Shown here: in pieces, positions 54,546 through 63,824 of the stretch
Layout: every line of letters starts with the position of its first letter
Numbering within the stretch: position 1 is the stretch's first letter
NCBI GenBank assembly: GCA_013076295.1
Contig: RQOL01000775.1
Coordinates: forward strand, 25,201-89,200
Length of the DNA stretch: 64,000 nucleotides
Direction: 5' to 3'
Origin: Sanderia malayensis
Lineage: Eukaryota; Cnidaria; Scyphozoa; Semaeostomeae; Pelagiidae
Notes under the pieces: model-generated
The model's database searches: none
What the model was told of the DNA's origin: nothing
The model's input: only the letters and a program-made list of their open reading frames with translations
Made by a program: the position numbers and the translations under genes

Positions 54546-55050
54546 AGATTCGAACCAGCAAATAGTACGCACACGTACAATACACAAAATGACACAATCA
54601 TATTTATTTCTTCATTTCTGTCACGAAACCAAGAGCTTCTTTAAAGCATACAATAACGACTGTCGACAAACGACAAACAACGACAGCAGTATCTCCAACC
54701 CTGCACAAACGGCGGCCCAACAACAATAAAACCAAAAGACTACGGCAAGGCAACAAGATCTTTCTCAAGCATCCTCATCCCCAACAGTAGTAGGTTTCTT
54801 CCCCTCGATCACAACGAGTTACTTGTAGAAATATATTTTTGAAACTCGATTTTGCTACCAAAGGTTTCTTGAGTCTTTATGAAATTTTTGGATACGGAAA
54901 CGTGCTAGATTCAGTAGTTTTTGTAATGTAACGTGTATCAGCAGGACACATATCCAGAGATATACTATTTCAACAACAACAAAACATAATAATAAACTAA
55001 TAATTCAGCAACAATAAAACGTTTCGTGTGGCAGAATCAAATTTAACAAA
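54530..55050. repeat. Dispersed repeat block R (arm 2)
   Basis: Mirror of 2571-3090. In the same orientation it is repeated at 58960-60650, on the far side of the MULE gene, interrupted there by the element at 59015-60286. So R-type DNA flanks the MULE gene as direct repeats. Confidence 0.7.
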
Positions 55051-55668
55051 ACAGTTAATGTACAAAACAACAAAGTTAACGTCTTTTTTCGAAAATTCAC
55101 AAATTGTAATGACAAAACATTCACGCCGCCTTGAAACTGTTTATGGCTAGGATGCAAGGGGATCTGAATTTATGGCCATATTTCCCACCCCTACCCTGCT
55201 AATTAATAATGGCGGCTTCTCAACACAAACTTTAAAATAAACATAACAAACTTGTCTTAATTTCATTTGTACAACCCTCCATAACAATCCTTTTGCAACT
55301 TTATTACACTTGCTTAAGAGTGTAATTCAAATCTGAAATGCACATATAAAATACCAAAACCAAAAAACCAAATCAATTACGTCAATAGAAAGAGTGATAA
55401 CGTCCGGCAAGGAAAGCAAATGAATGTAAAATAAAACCTAAATAACTTTGTATGCAACCGAATTATGAGTGCGAAAGACATGCCAAAAGACTACGAATTA
55501 ATTAATGATTGAAAACAAAATCTTTATTAGCTTGATGTGCCGTTGTGCCAATTTTCGAGCTATTTTTGACATTGTGATCACTTCTCCGTATAAACAAGGC
55601 ATGGTGATTGAAATGTTGCCCAGTTGCTTCTGAGTTGTTAAAAGCAGGTTAGTTGCACGTTGATCAAA
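55051..55668. other. Spacer upstream of MULE exon 1, contains empty site
   Basis: AT-rich. The single TATA at 55589-55592 is the target site that is occupied by the 1.6-kb TIR element in arm 1. No promoter motif is clear, although this is where the MULE promoter should lie. Confidence 0.5.
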
Positions 55669-55916
55669 ATGTGGGAAAACGAAGTAATAATAATAGATAA
55701 TTCAGAAGACGATGACTCCAGTGTAAATAGCATTGTCACGTCTTTTCAATTGATGGAGTCGCCAAGTAAATCGGAATACCAAGAAAGGGAAGGAGAGTCT
55801 AGTAAAGGGTGCATAAAAATTCTTTTCAAACCAGACGAAGAGTGGAGTGGAGATGAATCTTGCAAACCGAAAACTGACGCTGACAGCTATTCAGACTTTG
55901 AAGAAGACTTTCCTCC
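55669..55916 (+). CDS. MULE transposase exon 1 (arm 2)
   Basis: Encodes an acidic leader (MWENEVIIIDNSEDDDSS ... SDFEEDFPP) up to a consensus donor GTAAGT at 55917. It ends in phase 2 and joins in frame to YEISPIKYHHGNEKFP in the next exon. No known domain; assignment rests on splicing into the transposase exons. The in-frame TTG upstream is not needed. Confidence 0.6.
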
Positions 55917-56459
55917 GTAAGTAAATACTATTCAACTTTTCTTTTTTACATAAAAAGATTTTCTACGAAATCTTCTACAAGATTTTAAAAACTTTAATTG
56001 TAACCGAGCTTCGATGAACCACAGTTTCGTAAGCTTATCGGCCATTTTACTACTACACATATCTACTTGACGTTTCTTAAAGATTTTTCAACTTGCAACG
56101 AACTAAAAGTTATAGCAAAAGAGTATATGAACATTTCTTTTCTTGTATAGGTACGAAATTAGTCCTATTAAGTATCATCATGGCAACGAAAAGTTTCCCA
56201 TTTTTAAGTCGAAGCTATGCCGTGCCGTACTGAAAATATTGTTGGCGAAATGCTGCAAATTACAGATGATGCCAAAATCTGCAAGGAAGACCCAATAAGC
56301 GGGGAAAAAACTGCTCGTTTATGATAGAATGGATGGAAATTGGCCATTGGAAAGATGTTCTGTGTGACATGCTGGGAAGTGGAGCCATATGAAAACAAGA
56401 AATTTTGCTATGAATTAAAATAAAATAAAATAAAGCCAATCAAGCAAAGTGACTTTGGT

Positions 56460-57349
56460 GTGCAGTCTCTATTAGCTCGCAGATTTATATACACACATCA
56501 AGAATGCACAGATTTTCATCGCGTTTTACTCACAATTGAAGATAAGAGTGGCAGGCTGCACAAGTATGTTTACCTTCAATATTATTTTGATGGAAAGGAG
56601 CACCCAATAAAAGTAACATTACCTCATGGCAATTCGAAGATGAGCAGTGTCTCCGTTTTTCAACCAACAAAGAAATCTACAAAGGAAAAGATCAAAGCGG
56701 TACCGAAAAGTGAACCACCGCGCAAGATATTTCGTGCTATTCTTGAAAATGCGGGTGGGTTGAATGAAGTGAGATGCTTTGGAGACCATGCAAGAAACCG
56801 AAAACAAATTACCAACATTCGGAAGGAAATATGCGAAGATCCAATGGTAGAATTGATAGATCTTCGCAAACAGCAAGAAAAGAATAAAGAAACGGCGTTC
56901 ATCAGAGACGTGACACTCGCTCCTGAAAAAACAATTTTCCTTGCAAATGATCGTCAGCTGCATGATGTCGAAAGGTTTTGCACTGTGAAAGGGAATTTCT
57001 GTGTGCTGGGCGTGGATCCCACATTCAATATTGGGAGATTTTATGTCACCATTTCAACCTACAGGCATCTGATGCTGATAACAAGCAAGGGGGTCCACCC
57101 CGTAATGATTGGGCCTGCTGTCATTCATTACAAGAAAGGATTTGATTCCTACTTTCAGCTGCCATGTAATATGTTGCGATACAACAAAGAGTTGCATGCA
57201 GTGAAATGTATTGGGACTGATGGAGAGGTTAATGTGTCCGATGCACTAAATTCCGTTTTCTGCGAGGCTCAACATTTACTGTGCGATATGCACATGAAGG
57301 ACAATGTGGAGAGAAAGCTTTCAGAACTTGCAATTAAAGGACAGCCAAA
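56460..57349 (+). CDS. MULE transposase, exon 3 (N-terminal region and first catalytic Asp residues)
   Basis: About 297 open codons. Motifs: GDHARNRKQITNIRKE, the conserved DVERFCTVKGNFCVLGVDPT with the first catalytic aspartate, FNIGRFYVTISTYRHLML, a GPAVIHYKK block, CIGTDGEVNVSDAL with the second aspartate, and HLLCDMHMKDNVERKL. Ends at donor GTAAGT with KGQPK, phase 2. This domain order is that of a widespread MULE family in cnidarians. The start of the exon is uncertain: acceptors ending at 56465 or 56491 are both possible. Confidence 0.85.
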
Positions 57350-57815
57350 GTAAGTTTCAACTCAATTGCTTTTTGGCCTATTCTTGTGTCGCTTGTGCAT
57401 AAATGTTGAACAAATGTTCGGATTAATTCTCTTAAAATTATGCTTCCAAATAAGGGCATATTTTAGCAAAGACCTAAATACTTGCATTTCATTGAGATTT
57501 TTCAATTCAGAAATTTATACATACCTATAAGTGAACCTTAATCATTGAAAAGAGTTGTTTTGTGGGATGAATAGTAAACAATTGTAATTGAGCAAAGTTA
57601 ACAACAAAGGTTGACTAGAACAGCAGTAGCAACAACAACAACAACAATGCTAAGAATAGTAATAATGATGATGAAAACTATTATTTAGGGAGACTTAGGA
57701 GTTATAAGTTCTTCTACGATAATAATTAGTAATAATGATAATAATAACGAACGCCGTTTGATAATATTAACAATAATACGTTTAGAAATAACTGTTTATC
57801 ATTTCAATTTTATAG
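57350..57815. other. MULE intron with AAC/AAT microsatellites
   Basis: 466-bp intron, GTAAGT to TTTTATAG. AACAACAACAACAACAATG and several AATAATAATGATGA-type runs around 57630-57780. Confidence 0.75.
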
Positions 57816-58863
57816 AAACACTATACTGAAAGACATTTTTGGACGAAGAGTGGACAGCGAAAAGGAGCCAGGTCTTGTTGATTGTTGGGAAGCTGAAAAA
57901 ATTGATGCAAATTTTGAAGTACTTGCAGCAAAGTGGAAAGAGATGCATACAAATGGTTCTAGTTTTGCCAACTACTTCAGGCTGCATAAACTTCAACTGG
58001 TGAAAAATTGCATGTCTGCAAAGATAAGAGCATCTGTTGGCCTTGGGTATCCGCCAGAAGTATATACCCAAAACGCAAACGAATGTATGAATTCCATTCT
58101 GAAGAGAAACCTGCCAGATAGAAAGCTGAGCCCGAAAGAAGCTGCACAGGCCGTGGAAGCATGCGTTAGAGAGCAAGAGACACAAGTCAATTTGGCTCTG
58201 ATTGGTGCTGGAGAATTGCGTTTGGCAGATGACTACAAGCATTTCCAAATTGAGCAATGTAAGTTCTATTCCATGAGCACATTGCAAAGGAAAGCTTTCG
58301 CCTCAAAGTTCCAGAAAGCTGTCGTCAAAGTATGCAAACTGCCAGAGGTGGATAAAAGTGTGGCACGCCCTTTACCATCGACATCGAGCAATGAAAGTAC
58401 AGCAAGTATCTGCAAAATTTCCATCCAACCAGACGAAAGCAGAATCTTATACCCACCATTCTCTATTGTAGAAGAAATATTTCAAGACGCATCTGCAATA
58501 GTGAATGGAAATGGTGTTTTGCAAGCTCCTGGTTCTTCTATCACATATATTGTCGCAAACGAAGAGAAGGCAAATAATCCATTCGTGATCAGCATAAACA
58601 ACAATGCAGTAGAATGCTCAAGTGAAAAATGTCTAAAATTTAAAGCATACAAAATTTGCAGCCACGCAATTGCTGTTGCAGAAACACATGGAAGCCTTGG
58701 CCCTTATTTGGCCCAGTTCAACCTGACCAATCGGCAGTCAATTTCAGCACTTGTGGACATTGGGCACTCCTCTAATGCAGGCAAGAAGGCCACAAAAGCC
58801 ACACAAAAAAGAAAGGACCATAGTTTCGGACCAGAGGGAATCCCCATTTATGAAGTAATTTAA
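57816..58863 (+). CDS. MULE transposase, exon 4 (catalytic Glu region and SWIM zinc finger)
   Basis: Joins in phase to give KNTILKDIFGRRVDSEKEPG. VYTQNANECMNSILKRNL carries the third catalytic acidic residue (NEC). Near the end VECSSEKCLKFKAYKICSHA is a SWIM finger (C-x-C/C-x-H type: ...KC...ICSH). The last 20 codons from HSFGPEGIPIYEVI are encoded by the GGTC/ATCACCGAAG repeat unit, so the original C-terminus has been replaced or the repeat belongs to the element end. 349 codons to TAA at 58861-58863. Confidence 0.85.
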
Positions 58864-59014
58864 ATTAATTGTTACGGCTTCGGTGATGTCTTCGGTGATA
58901 TTTCCGGGCATCACGATATTTACATTCGTGACTTCTTGATAAAGTGTCAACTTGGTTCCTGTCAAAGGCTCTACTCTTTCTCTGTTCACCAATGTTTCTC
59001 TCATCATGAGATTC
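58817..59014. repeat. Third, partial minisatellite/R unit, left half
   Basis: Inverse of the unit at 3085-3250 and same orientation as 54361-54550 (GGACCAGAGGGAATCCC, ACGGCTTCGGTGATGTC, TTCTCTGTTCACCAATG). Continues at 60287 after the inserted TIR element. Confidence 0.85.
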
Positions 59015-60286
59015 TATGGCGCGCCGCAGTGGACAAAAGGGTGTTTAGAATGCATTCAGGGTTTTAGAATTAGTATTCACAGTTTTAGAAATTGCATTCG
59101 CTATTTTAAAACGGTATTCACTATTTTGGATTAAAGAATTTGCTACTTTAAAATTGCAATCATGGTTTTAGATTTGCGCACACAGTTTTAGATTTGCAAT
59201 CATGGTTTTAGATTTGCGAGGCAAGGACTTCATGTATGTAAACTATAAGTCCCGAAATACAATTATAAGCCAATGCATAATCTAGGGGTAATGTGTGTGT
59301 CCCTACAATGTATATGTAGTGTATAGCACATGCATAATACATGTATAACATATGTATAACATAACACATGTATTAGTGTATTATCAGAGTACATTTGGGT
59401 GAAAACTCGTAAATACAGTGAATACACTCATTTTTCTCAACTCGGGCTCAGTACTAAAAATTGCTTAGCTGGAAGGCGAATTTGAGTACTCAAAATTGCT
59501 TAGCAATTGCTTAACTTTTTGTTCGTGTTTTTTGAAAATAGATTAGAAAAAGGTAAATATAGGGCCATATACATGTCAGAAGGCACGATAAATTAAAGAT
59601 AAATAAAAAAAACTAACGATAGATTTTGTTTGAGGTTATTCCTGTTAATAAGATGGTGTCAGTTCACATTTCCTGTTAAGTACTGAAAATACAATTTTTC
59701 AAATTGCTTAGCAGTCTTCAATCCAGTACTAAAATTGCTTAACTTTTTGCCTTGCCGAGATAAAGCAGTTGCTTATAAAGCAAAATGAGTGTAGCAAGTG
59801 TATAAGGGTGTGCATAAGTGTTTTCGCCTAGTTGCATTCTGATGATACACTAATACACCTGTGTTCACTTGTACACATCCTTATACACTTGTTATTCACT
59901 TTATTTACGAGTTTTCACCCAAATGTGCTCTGATGATACACTAATACATATGTTATACATGTGTTATACACGTGTTATCCACTACATATACATTGTAGGG
60001 ACACACACATTACCCCTAGATTATGCATTGGCTTATAATTGTATTTCGGGACTTATAGTTTACATACATGAAGTCCTTGCCTCGCAAATCTAAAACCATG
60101 ATTGCAAATCTAAAACTGTGGGCGCAAATCTAAAACCATGATTGCAATTTTAAAGTAGCAAATTCTTTAATCCAAAATAGTGAATACCGTTTTAAAATAG
60201 CGAATGCAATTTCTAAAAGTGTGAATACTAATTCTAAAACCCTGAATGCATTCTAAACACCCTTTTGTCCACTACGGCGCGTCATA
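59015..60286. mobile_element. 1.27-kb long-TIR element, ends TATGGCGCGCCGCAGTGG
   Basis: Left end TATGGCGCGCCGCAGTGGAC, right end its inverse with two substitutions. Inverted similarity continues about 430 bp inward. AGATTC flanks both sides (59009-59014, 60287-60292), and the uninterrupted sequence exists at 54540-54556 (CATGAGATTCGAACC). A 6-bp perfect duplication, or a 9-bp one with one mismatch (ATGAGATTC/ATAAGATTC), fits; the latter would suit a MULE. Interior contains ACATGTATAACATATG-type repeats and no ORF of note. Confidence 0.88.
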
Positions 60287-60650
60287 AGATTCGAACCAGC
60301 AAATAGTACGCACACATACAATACACAAAATGACACAATCATATTTATTCCTTCATTTCTGTCACGAAACCAAGAGCTTCTTTAAAGCAAACAATAACGA
60401 CTGTCGACAAACGACAAACAACGACAAACAACAACAGCAGTATCTCCAACACTGCACAAACGGCGGCCCAACAACAATAAAACCAAAAGACTACGGCAAG
60501 GCAACAAGATCTTTCTCAAGCATCCTCATCCCCAACATTAGGTTTCTTCCCCTCGATCACCACGAGTTACTTGTAGAAATATATTTTTGAAACTCGATTT
60601 TGCTACCAAAGTTTTCTTGAATGTTAAAATTGTTAAATGCTAAAAGTTTT
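60287..60650. repeat. R block, right half
   Basis: Resumes the repeat at GATTCGAACCAGCAAATAGT and follows 54545-54900 closely (GACGACTGTCGACAAAC-type stretch, CAACAACAATAAAACCAAAA). A 10-bp direct duplication of ACAAACGACA is present near 60400. Confidence 0.8.
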
Positions 60651-60905
60651 CTTAAATTTGATTCTGCCACACGAAACGTTTTTATTATTATTATGTTAAT
60701 TATTGTGTTTATTGTTGTTGAAATAAATAATAAATAAGTATATCTCTGGATATGTGTCCTGTTGATACACGATACACTACATTACAAAAACTACTTAAAA
60801 TCTAGCACGTTTCCGTATCCAAAAATTTCATAAAGACTCGAGAAAACTTTGGTAGCAAAATCGAGTTTCAAAAATATATTTCTACAAGTAACTCGTTGTG
60901 ATCGA
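60544..60905. repeat. Imperfect palindrome with GATCACAACGAGTTACTTG ends
   Basis: CGATCACCACGAGTTACTTG through CTACCAAAG (60555-60610) is inverted at 60848-60905 (CTTTGGTAGCAAAATCGAG to CAAGTAACTCGTTGTGATCG). The loop contains sequence that in arm 1 (2575-2760) directly precedes the right limb. So two inversely oriented R blocks meet here; a recombination junction is likely. Confidence 0.75.
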
Positions 60906-60906
60906 G

Positions 60907-61740
60907 CTACTTGTAGAAATTGCGATCGGGAAGAAACCTATTGTTGGGGATGATGAGGATGCTTTACGCAAAATCATGAAGGAAGAAAAAGTAAGTAATC
61001 TACTGGCGCACAAAAACATCAAATGGCAATTTAACCTGAGCAGGGCTCCTTGGTGGGGAGGTCAATTTGAAAGAATGGTAGGTCTGGTAAAACAATCACT
61101 GTACAAAACAATTGGAAATGCCAATCTCAAGTGGAGCGAGCTGGAAGAAGTAATCATCGACATCGAAGTGGCACTAAATAACCGACCGTTGAGCTACGTT
61201 GAGGACGACATTCAACTACCAATCCTTACTCCAAATGCAATTCAGTTTGGACTGCCAAACATAATCCCAGAAGAAGAAGTTGACGAGATAGAAGACCTTG
61301 ACGTGAGAAAACGTGCACGGTATCTCCGAAGATGTAAAGATGTCCTTTGGACCAGATGGACGGGAGAATATATCAGAGGATTGCGAGAAAAACATAATCT
61401 GAAGCACAAGGCAAAGTCGTCAGTAATCAAGATCGGCGATGTTGTAATCATTAAAAATGACGAAAGAAACAGAGGCAAGTGGAATTTGGGAATCGTGGAG
61501 GAGTTAATAGAAGGGAAAGACAAGGTAGTCCGAGGAGCGAAAGTGCGAACAGCGAAGTCTCTTTTGGAACGTGCAATTCAACACCTTTACCCTTTGGAGT
61601 TAACCTGTGATACAGAAAACCTTCACAAGCATAAAGAACTAAATTCAGAAGCCGCCGAGTTTCGTCCGAAGAGGACAGCCGCAATCAACGCAACGGAACT
61701 CAATAGAGTAATAGCCGAAGAAGATGATGAAGAGTTGTGA
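60907..61740 (+). CDS. BEL/Pao pol, integrase C-terminal part (5'-truncated)
   Basis: About 278 codons. NLSRAPWWGGQFERMVGLVK holds the third acidic residue of the integrase catalytic triad (GGxFER). It is followed by EVALNNRPLSYV, LTPNAIQFG, then the BEL-associated C-terminal domain (DVLWTRWTGEYIRGLR, IKIGDVVIIKND, KWNLGIVEELIEGKD, AIQHLYPLEL). Gag, protease, RT/RNase H and the first integrase motifs are missing. The left edge runs into the palindrome. The frame is open, with an acidic tail ending AEEDDEEL, so the insertion is probably young. Confidence 0.9.
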   Translation, partial: LLVEIAIGKKPIVGDDEDALRKIMKEEKVSNLLAHKNIKWQFNLSRAPWWGGQFERMVGLVKQSLYKTIGNANLKWSELEEVIIDIEVALNNRPLSYVEDDIQLPILTPNAIQFGLPNIIPEEEVDEIEDLDVRKRARYLRRCKDVLWTRWTGEYIRGLREKHNLKHKAKSSVIKIGDVVIIKNDERNRGKWNLGIVEELIEGKDKVVRGAKVRTAKSLLERAIQHLYPLELTCDTENLHKHKELNSEAAEFRPKRTAAINATELNRVIAEEDDEEL

Positions 61741-62217
61741 CTGTATCAATATTTGCTCTCCTTGAGATCAAATAGGGGGAGTGTGTGAAGAATTCGAATT
61801 TCTTATAACATTTTAGTAATTTCAATCGTTCAATCGGGACACATACCTTAAATACTTTAACAATTATTTAGCTTCGATCGCCATTTAGGCCCAATACAAC
61901 TCATTAGCATATAGCCTCGTTTTGGTTCAAACAACATGACTCAGCATGACTGGAAATATCTAGATCGGACGAGAACATTCTGGAGGTCCAAAAATAGAAC
62001 ATTGTAACCATTTATTCTTACATAATAATTAGCCAAATCATGATGATTGTAGTAACTAGAACTTTCGATTTAAAACATATAAAAGAATCAGAATTTGTGA
62101 GATGGAAAAACGCGAGATATATCAAAATTGAGAAAAGGTGATTCTATCGTAATCTTTTGTGCAGAACATTCTACCTGTGAGTTTATTGTCGCGGTTAACA
62201 GAATCTAATTCCCGACA
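61740..62217 (+). mobile_element. BEL/Pao 3' end: polypurine tract and 3' LTR
   Basis: After the pol stop, AAATAGGGGGAG is a polypurine tract. The LTR probably begins TGTGTGAAGAATTCG at 61782 (or TGTGAAG at 61784) and ends CCCGACA at 62217, about 434 bp. It includes a TATA-like CATATAAAAG at about 62076. With no 5' LTR in the window the boundaries rest on TG...CA ends and the tract position. Confidence 0.7.
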
Positions 62218-63155
62218 GTGGTTTTGAAACAAACAAGTGAAAAAAACTTACAGAGTGTCTTCGCAACATCAAAAATATTCGCCAATGCAAACTTGATCCA
62301 TCTTTGTTTTTCGTTTTTGACTTCAATCTCTTTAATGCTGATTTTATTCTCCAGTTGGCAGCTGGGATTCAGATCACTCGTGGGCAAACAAAATTTATGA
62401 AACAGAAATACTATGTACTACGCTACAGTGTACTTACAAGTTACATCAGTTGCGGCGGTAAATCTCGAGTAATCCCGTGTCTCTGCTGGGAACAGAGTGA
62501 AAAGAACAAGAAGGAAGCAATTTGGAAAATTTTGGTTCTGGTGCTGCTGAATCTTGAACTGTTATTGTCTCTATCATTGCACTCTATCATACCTAACGTC
62601 ACTCCAATCTCACTATCCTGAATCCTTATTAACAGGATATTCAATGCTCACACTCACATCTCCAGTGGAATCAGTTTCAAGAAAAAGAAGGTATTTGGGT
62701 CATTTTCAATTATTTTAGATACTTTAATTTCAAAAAGCAATGAAAATCAATAGCGCGACAAAAGAAAAAAGCAGCCAAGCAAACCATCTGAACATTAATG
62801 TTGATATAAGAAAACCAGAGAAACCAGAAAAATCCCAAAATTTTTGCAATCACAAAATAATGTTCATCTGGTAAATCAAAATTGAAAACAAATAAAAAAA
62901 CCATAAATTTCATTTAAGAACAAACAAGCTTAACCAAATGTTAAAACTTAACCGTTTACGAAATCAATTGAATATGAAAAACAAAGCGTTTCACTTAAAA
63001 AAATACAGACAGAAAATGTACATGATTATCAGTAAAAGAGCAATCGTTACAGATTGTTATTAATTGGATCATATGGCAATAACATAACAATCAACAAATT
63101 AAAATAATTTAGAGATTCTAGACTTGAGTATAAAACATCCAATCCAATATTATAT
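62218..63155. other. Unrecognised AT-rich region between BEL LTR and NYN-like copy
   Basis: Contains frames of up to 105 codons (62304-62621 plus) with no domain or start context. No TIRs or tandem repeats noticed. Confidence 0.4.
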
Positions 63156-63532
63156 TTAAGGTAATGTGATTGGATATGCTTCTCTATCTTGAACTACATA
63201 TGAATTTCCATTCTCCACAATGAGATGTGATGTAGAAGAAGCACCAGATGGAGAGAAAGTGATAATAGAAGAAGAGACAGAAGTTGTTAGTAAGGAAACT
63301 GAAGGTTTTGAAGAAATAGCAGCAGAAGAAAAACCAGTGGTTGAAAGTGAAGAAATAGAGGACTTTGATAAAATGACACAAGAAGAAGTAGAAGGCCTTG
63401 AAGATGTGATAGATAAAGGAGACGAAACAGAAGAAAAAAAGACTGAGAATGAGAAACTGATGGTATTATAATAGAGAAGATACCTATATAACTTGAAAAG
63501 ATTGGCCATTTTCGCCTTAGGGACTTCCAAAT
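63156..63532 (-). CDS. NYN-like gene, exon 2 with serine-rich region (third copy)
   Basis: Acceptor GCTTTCAG at 63533-63540, then DLEVPKAKMANLFKLYRYLL joined in phase to exon 1 (giving YENNL-DLEVPK, similar in layout to the DIEN..VPK start of NYN domains). The same frame then continues through a long Ser/Thr-rich stretch (SSISSLSTTGFSSAA) to stop at 63156. A GT donor after KLY (63484) is a possible alternative exon end. Only the first 30 residues resemble NYN; the serine-rich part does not. The opposite strand is open too (63220-63471), so coding status is uncertain. Confidence 0.35.
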
Positions 63533-63608
63533 CTGAAAGCAATAAAAAGCTGACTTATTGCTTAAAAAAGATTGCTTTCTGTATAACAAAATAGAGATCA
63601 AGTAAACT

Positions 63609-63615
63609 AATATGT
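63609..63615. other. Empty target site of the TA element (third copy)
   Basis: AACTAATATGTGCC here is interrupted at TA by the 3.9-kb and 4.8-kb elements in arms 1 and 2. It defines the element ends to the base and shows the third copy diverged before, or escaped, the insertion. Confidence 0.9.
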
Positions 63616-63778
63616 GCCACTATCAGAATAACAGAATTCATGCAACAAAATGTAGTTAGAATTGTAGGCCTAAAAGTGATAAAAAATTGTAAAAAGTTCC
63701 TTGGTGATTTCGCTCAATATGTTAACAAAAGTTGTCAGAAATTAGATTTAAATAAACTTTAACTACTAAGTAACTTAC

Positions 63779-63824
63779 CGAGATTATTCTCATAATCCCG
63801 AAAAACAGTTGCATTTGGCTCCAT
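63779..63824 (-). CDS. NYN-like gene, exon 1 (third copy, W to R)
   Basis: ATG at 63824, MEPNATVFRDYENNL and one base, consensus donor GTAAGT. Differs from arms 1 and 2 at the Trp (VFWDYEN becomes VFRDYEN). Exon 2 lies 246 bp away with an intact acceptor and no transposon in the intron. Upstream sequence (63825-64000) matches 11790-11945 but with frame-changing differences, which supports this ATG as the start. Confidence 0.4.

Larger units (their letters stand above)
28429..55992 (-). repeat. Arm 2 of giant inverted repeat
   Basis: Reverse-complement partner of 1-28328. It has 18 rather than 8 units of an 87-bp tandem repeat and lacks the 1.6-kb element of arm 1. It keeps clathrin light chain in frame, while its LINE and GIY-YIG reading frames are broken where those of arm 1 are open. 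Homology ends where the window begins on the arm 1 side, so the real extent of the duplication is unknown. Confidence 0.95.
55669..58863 (+). pseudogene. Mutator-like element (MULE) transposase gene, split by introns, exon 2 damaged
   Basis: Exons: 55669-55916; about 56151-56440 (acceptor TTGTATAG); about 56460-57349 (donor GTAAGT); 57816-58863 (acceptor TTTTATAG). Exon 2 shows two frame changes (near 56235 and 56315) and a TGA before exon 3, so the gene is probably not functional as read. Later exons are fully open and carry the DDE transposase core and a SWIM zinc finger. MULE transposases cut and paste long-TIR elements with 8-11 bp target duplications. Clear MULE TIRs around this gene could not be identified. 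Confidence 0.8.

Noticed and set aside
59869..60093. 74-codon frame rich in Tyr/Ile/His
   Set aside because: Lies within the TIR of a non-coding element and is made of TATAC/ACATG simple repeats.
61242..61684. Minus-strand frames opposite the BEL/Pao integrase
   Set aside because: Antisense shadows of a clear integrase coding region; Ser/Leu-rich composition is the complement of its Glu/Lys codons.
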